Positions 1-64,000 of a stretch of 64,000 nucleotides of DNA are shown in pieces. How positions within the stretch are numbered: position 1 is the first letter of the stretch; each line of letters starts with the position of its first letter. A program made the translations under genes and the position numbers. This DNA comes from Trogon surrucura (Eukaryota > Chordata > Aves > Trogoniformes > Trogonidae): contig CM036635.1 of the NCBI GenBank assembly GCA_020746105.1, positions 10,930,001 through 10,994,000 of the forward strand. The letters run 5' to 3'. The notes beneath the pieces are model-generated. The model was given only the letters and a program-made list of their open reading frames with translations. It was not told where the DNA came from and made no database searches.

Positions 1-2258
1 GCGCTCTCCAAAAGGCTGATGAAACACTGGTTAGGGAGAAAAACGTACACATGAGAAAGACCTCACTATGATTTACAGCCCAACGACGAGCCATACAACG
101 AAGTATCTAAGAATGGATCTAAGAAGGGAAATCACAGCTGAACGATTTCCCTTCCAGCTGCTAGTTGGACCTTGCCATTGCTCACTTGGCTGTAAGGGTG
201 CCAGTCTCTAAGGTCCCTTCCAGCCTAGGCCATTCTATGATTCTAGGATTGAATCCGATGCCACTGCCCCAAAGGTCACGGTGCCACAGTGCATGTCAGT
301 GAGGTAGCAGAATTCCTCACGCCGAGTCCATGAGCATCGAGGCCACGGCCGGTGGGAGAGACGGACCTCGGAGGCAAAGCTGACAGTTTCCATTCTGTCA
401 GAACACCTACAACTTAACTGCTCCGATATAAGTTTGTCTTATTAGAAGTAAGCGCTTTTCTCACAATTTACATTTAAAAAAAAAAAATCTTCAAAGTTTT
501 CATTTACATGAAGCGTTAAATTACAGTGGCTTGTTTTCGTGAGGCCACAAATGGAGCTCTCGCATTCGGGACACGCGGGATTGCAAAGGCGAAGCTGGCA
601 GGAACCAGGACATAAGGGAGGTCAACTTTTTTCTCCGCCTCGTTACTATCAAGACTGTTACTTGCGATGGAGAATGTTTTAGCTCCTTGCAATTCAGGAA
701 AGGGTGTCCCTTTCAACACATTACATGCGGAGAAAGAACTACAGAGGGTGCATCCACCGGTTAAATAACCACTTTCCTAGGCAGAACGGAATGGTAAGTA
801 AAACTTCTGAACTGCTACAGGAACCAGCTGGAGACTGATTGCGTTCTTCAGGCCATGAAAACTTACTGTTTTGCGGCAAACTGCTCCTTAACATGTCGAC
901 ACTTGAGCTAGAATTGTTGTGTGTTCTACCAACACTGACAAATTTGAATCGTGGGTCAAAGCAGAATCCATAAGGAAACTTTTTGCACGTAAACTAACAT
1001 AGACTGTCCTCCTCCGATTAACAAATAAAAAACTCCCACAAAATATTTGCTATGGAGAAGCATTTCTAAACCTGCAGTGCCCAGGAGCCCTGTCTCACCT
1101 GGGACTGAAGTCACAGCGAGGTGTTTACTTCATCCCGTCCCTCCCGAAGGGGAGCGGGGCTGAGCCGCAGCGTGATGGGGACCCTCGCCAGGGCAGCCCC
1201 TGCAGACCCAGGGAAGAGTCGCCCTCGCTTCTCCTTATCACACACCTAGGAGGGTCAGGTCACCAACACCATCTACCCCTCTTCCTCCTAGTCTCCTCCC
1301 ACCCCTTCTCTGCTACCAACCTAGTTCCATCTAGAAATACACCAGGTAAGGACACGTTGCTTAATACTCAGAGTTCTAAAGGAATAAAGCTCGTAACACA
1401 GGGATCTTCAGGAGTGACATCAGGGAAAGCTGGGCAGCATTTTAACAGATAGCCCTTAAAGAACGGCTTGTGATAACCAAATTTTCTTTAACCACGTTCA
1501 CATGCTCTGCTCTGCCACAAGAATTCACTTACTGAAAAATCTCCCTCTGCTTTGTTTTCCTCTAAGTTGTACAGCCAGCTTTATTAATTCCAGGAAACTC
1601 TAAAATTCAAGTCTTGAATCTATTTGCTTCTCCTCCAAGGTTGCAAATCAAAGTTGTCTGAGCATTTTAACTACTTAAGCATTGCTATGTTACCTAGGAA
1701 TCTGCCGCAATACTTTTCCCAAAGCACTCGGGTACCTCCAGAAGTAAAAGATTTCTCAGAAAATCTAGACGGTTCCATTATGATACGACACAAAACACTT
1801 GATATGGAGTTGAAGAATCTTAAGCCGAGTTAATTGTAGTATCACCAGTCATAGCAAACACTGCAGCACACTTCAGCTGTTCTACTTTTAAAAAACTAGA
1901 AAGTCAATGGAAAAAAGAAAACCCAAACCCCCATGAAAAACTGCACTGTCCCTGCTTTAAGAGGATTACAGTTTGCGAGGTGTATAATGGCCATCGTGCG
2001 CGCTGGTTCTGCTTTCTGGAACGACCGCCAACTATCAGAAAGCTCATTTGCGTCCAGAACTGGAGTACTACAGTAAAACTCGCATCTCAGAAAAACATCC
2101 CACAAGAACTTGTTTGTTGATAATGAAAATAATTATTTTGTGACATCCTTTTACTCAATTTCTCTGAAGCCACAGCGTCTGATTCTGATTCTAGGCGCTA
2201 CACACTTACAGTAACCTCCGAGGCATGAATGAATGAAGATTCAGGAAAGTTACCATAC
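1..2258 (-). other. TBCD: TBCD intron 16 (partial)
   Basis: AT-rich intronic sequence downstream of exon 16. It holds a CR1 3' end near 204-248 and a slightly GC-richer patch near 1120-1230. The expected exon 17 peptide (GTFPHGIDIL...) was sought on the minus strand and not found. Confidence 0.8.
204..248 (+). mobile_element. CR1 LINE 3' end remnant
   Basis: The stretch tctctaaggtcccttccagc followed by ctaggccattctatgattct matches the conserved 3' terminus of avian CR1 retrotransposons, in sense orientation. Related sequence may extend left to about 150. Confidence 0.75.
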
Positions 2259-63631
<61,373 letters not shown>

Positions 63632-63961
63632 GCCCGCGGCCGGCCCGCAGCCTCCTGCAACAGCCGGGCACAACGGCCGGTCGGTCGGTCGGTCACTCCC
63701 GCCGCCCCCGCCGGGCGCGGAGCGGGACACGCGAGGCCCAAGCGACCCTCCCCGGCCCCGCCGCTCCTCACCCGCGGCCCGGCCCGGCCCCGCCCGCCGC
63801 CATGCGGCCCGCCGCGCCCACACCGCCAGGCGCCGCGGAGCGGAAGCCCGGCCCGGCCCTGCCCCGCCCCGCCTCCCCCGCCGCCTCACAGAGCCGGTGG
63901 CCCTCGGAGGCGACAAAGGCACCGGCGGCAGCACCGGGGAGGTGAGCGCCCCCCCCCCCGC

Positions 63962-63975
63962 GTTACCCTGGCAAC
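63962..63975. promoter_or_regulatory. X-box (RFX-type) motif GTTACC-CT-GGCAAC
   Basis: This 14-bp imperfect palindrome fits the X-box consensus GTNRCC-N(0-3)-RGYAAC at every defined base. RFX factors bind such sites, often in promoters of ciliary and centrosomal genes. It lies about 330 bp upstream of the TBCD start codon inside the CpG island. The motif is seen; occupancy and the gene it serves (TBCD or one to the right) are inferred. Confidence 0.6.
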
Positions 63976-64000
63976 GGCCGCGGCGCTCCCCGCTGCCTGC

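Noticed and set aside
1-2258. Next TBCD exon (expected GTFPHGIDILTTADYF)
   Set aside because: No matching minus-strand peptide with splice sites was found; it should lie left of the window.

Overview
The window looks like nuclear DNA from a bird. It carries vertebrate spliced genes with GT-AG introns, a CpG-island promoter at the right edge, AT-rich introns with few repeats, and several CR1 LINE 3' ends of the avian type (sense ends of the form 'ggtcccttccaacc...ttctgtgattctgtga'). The species cannot be fixed from the sequence. No bacterial, viral, CRISPR or operon-like content was seen.

Nearly the whole window is one gene on the minus strand: TBCD, tubulin-folding cofactor D. Its promoter and first exon lie at the right end (about 63.4-64.0 kb) and it runs leftward off the window. 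I reconstructed 16 consecutive coding exons with matching splice phases. They give an unbroken 1578-nt (526-codon) N-terminal part of the protein, ending exactly at a codon boundary after a 30-nt microexon at 2259-2288. The remaining exons should lie to the left.

The largest TBCD intron (intron 13, 15710-37189, 21.5 kb) hosts a complete second gene on the opposite strand: ZNF750, an epidermal-differentiation transcription regulator of 715 residues in two coding exons (32499-33925 and 34301-35021), with a 3'UTR ending near a poly(A) signal at 35977-35982. The same nested antisense arrangement is known in human.

The introns hold CR1 fragments in both orientations (about 204, 8850, 23556, 38085, 39725, 41995, 58658 and 59959), simple repeats, and an intragenic CpG island at about 3255-3560. 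The TBCD promoter island contains a full RFX-type X-box at 63962-63975.

TBCD works with other tubulin cofactors and ARL2 in alpha/beta-tubulin dimer assembly. ZNF750 is a nuclear regulator of epithelial differentiation. They share a locus, not a pathway. I found no evidence for an undescribed gene system; the points most worth checking are the promoter X-box, the intronic CpG island, the microexon and the antisense nesting.
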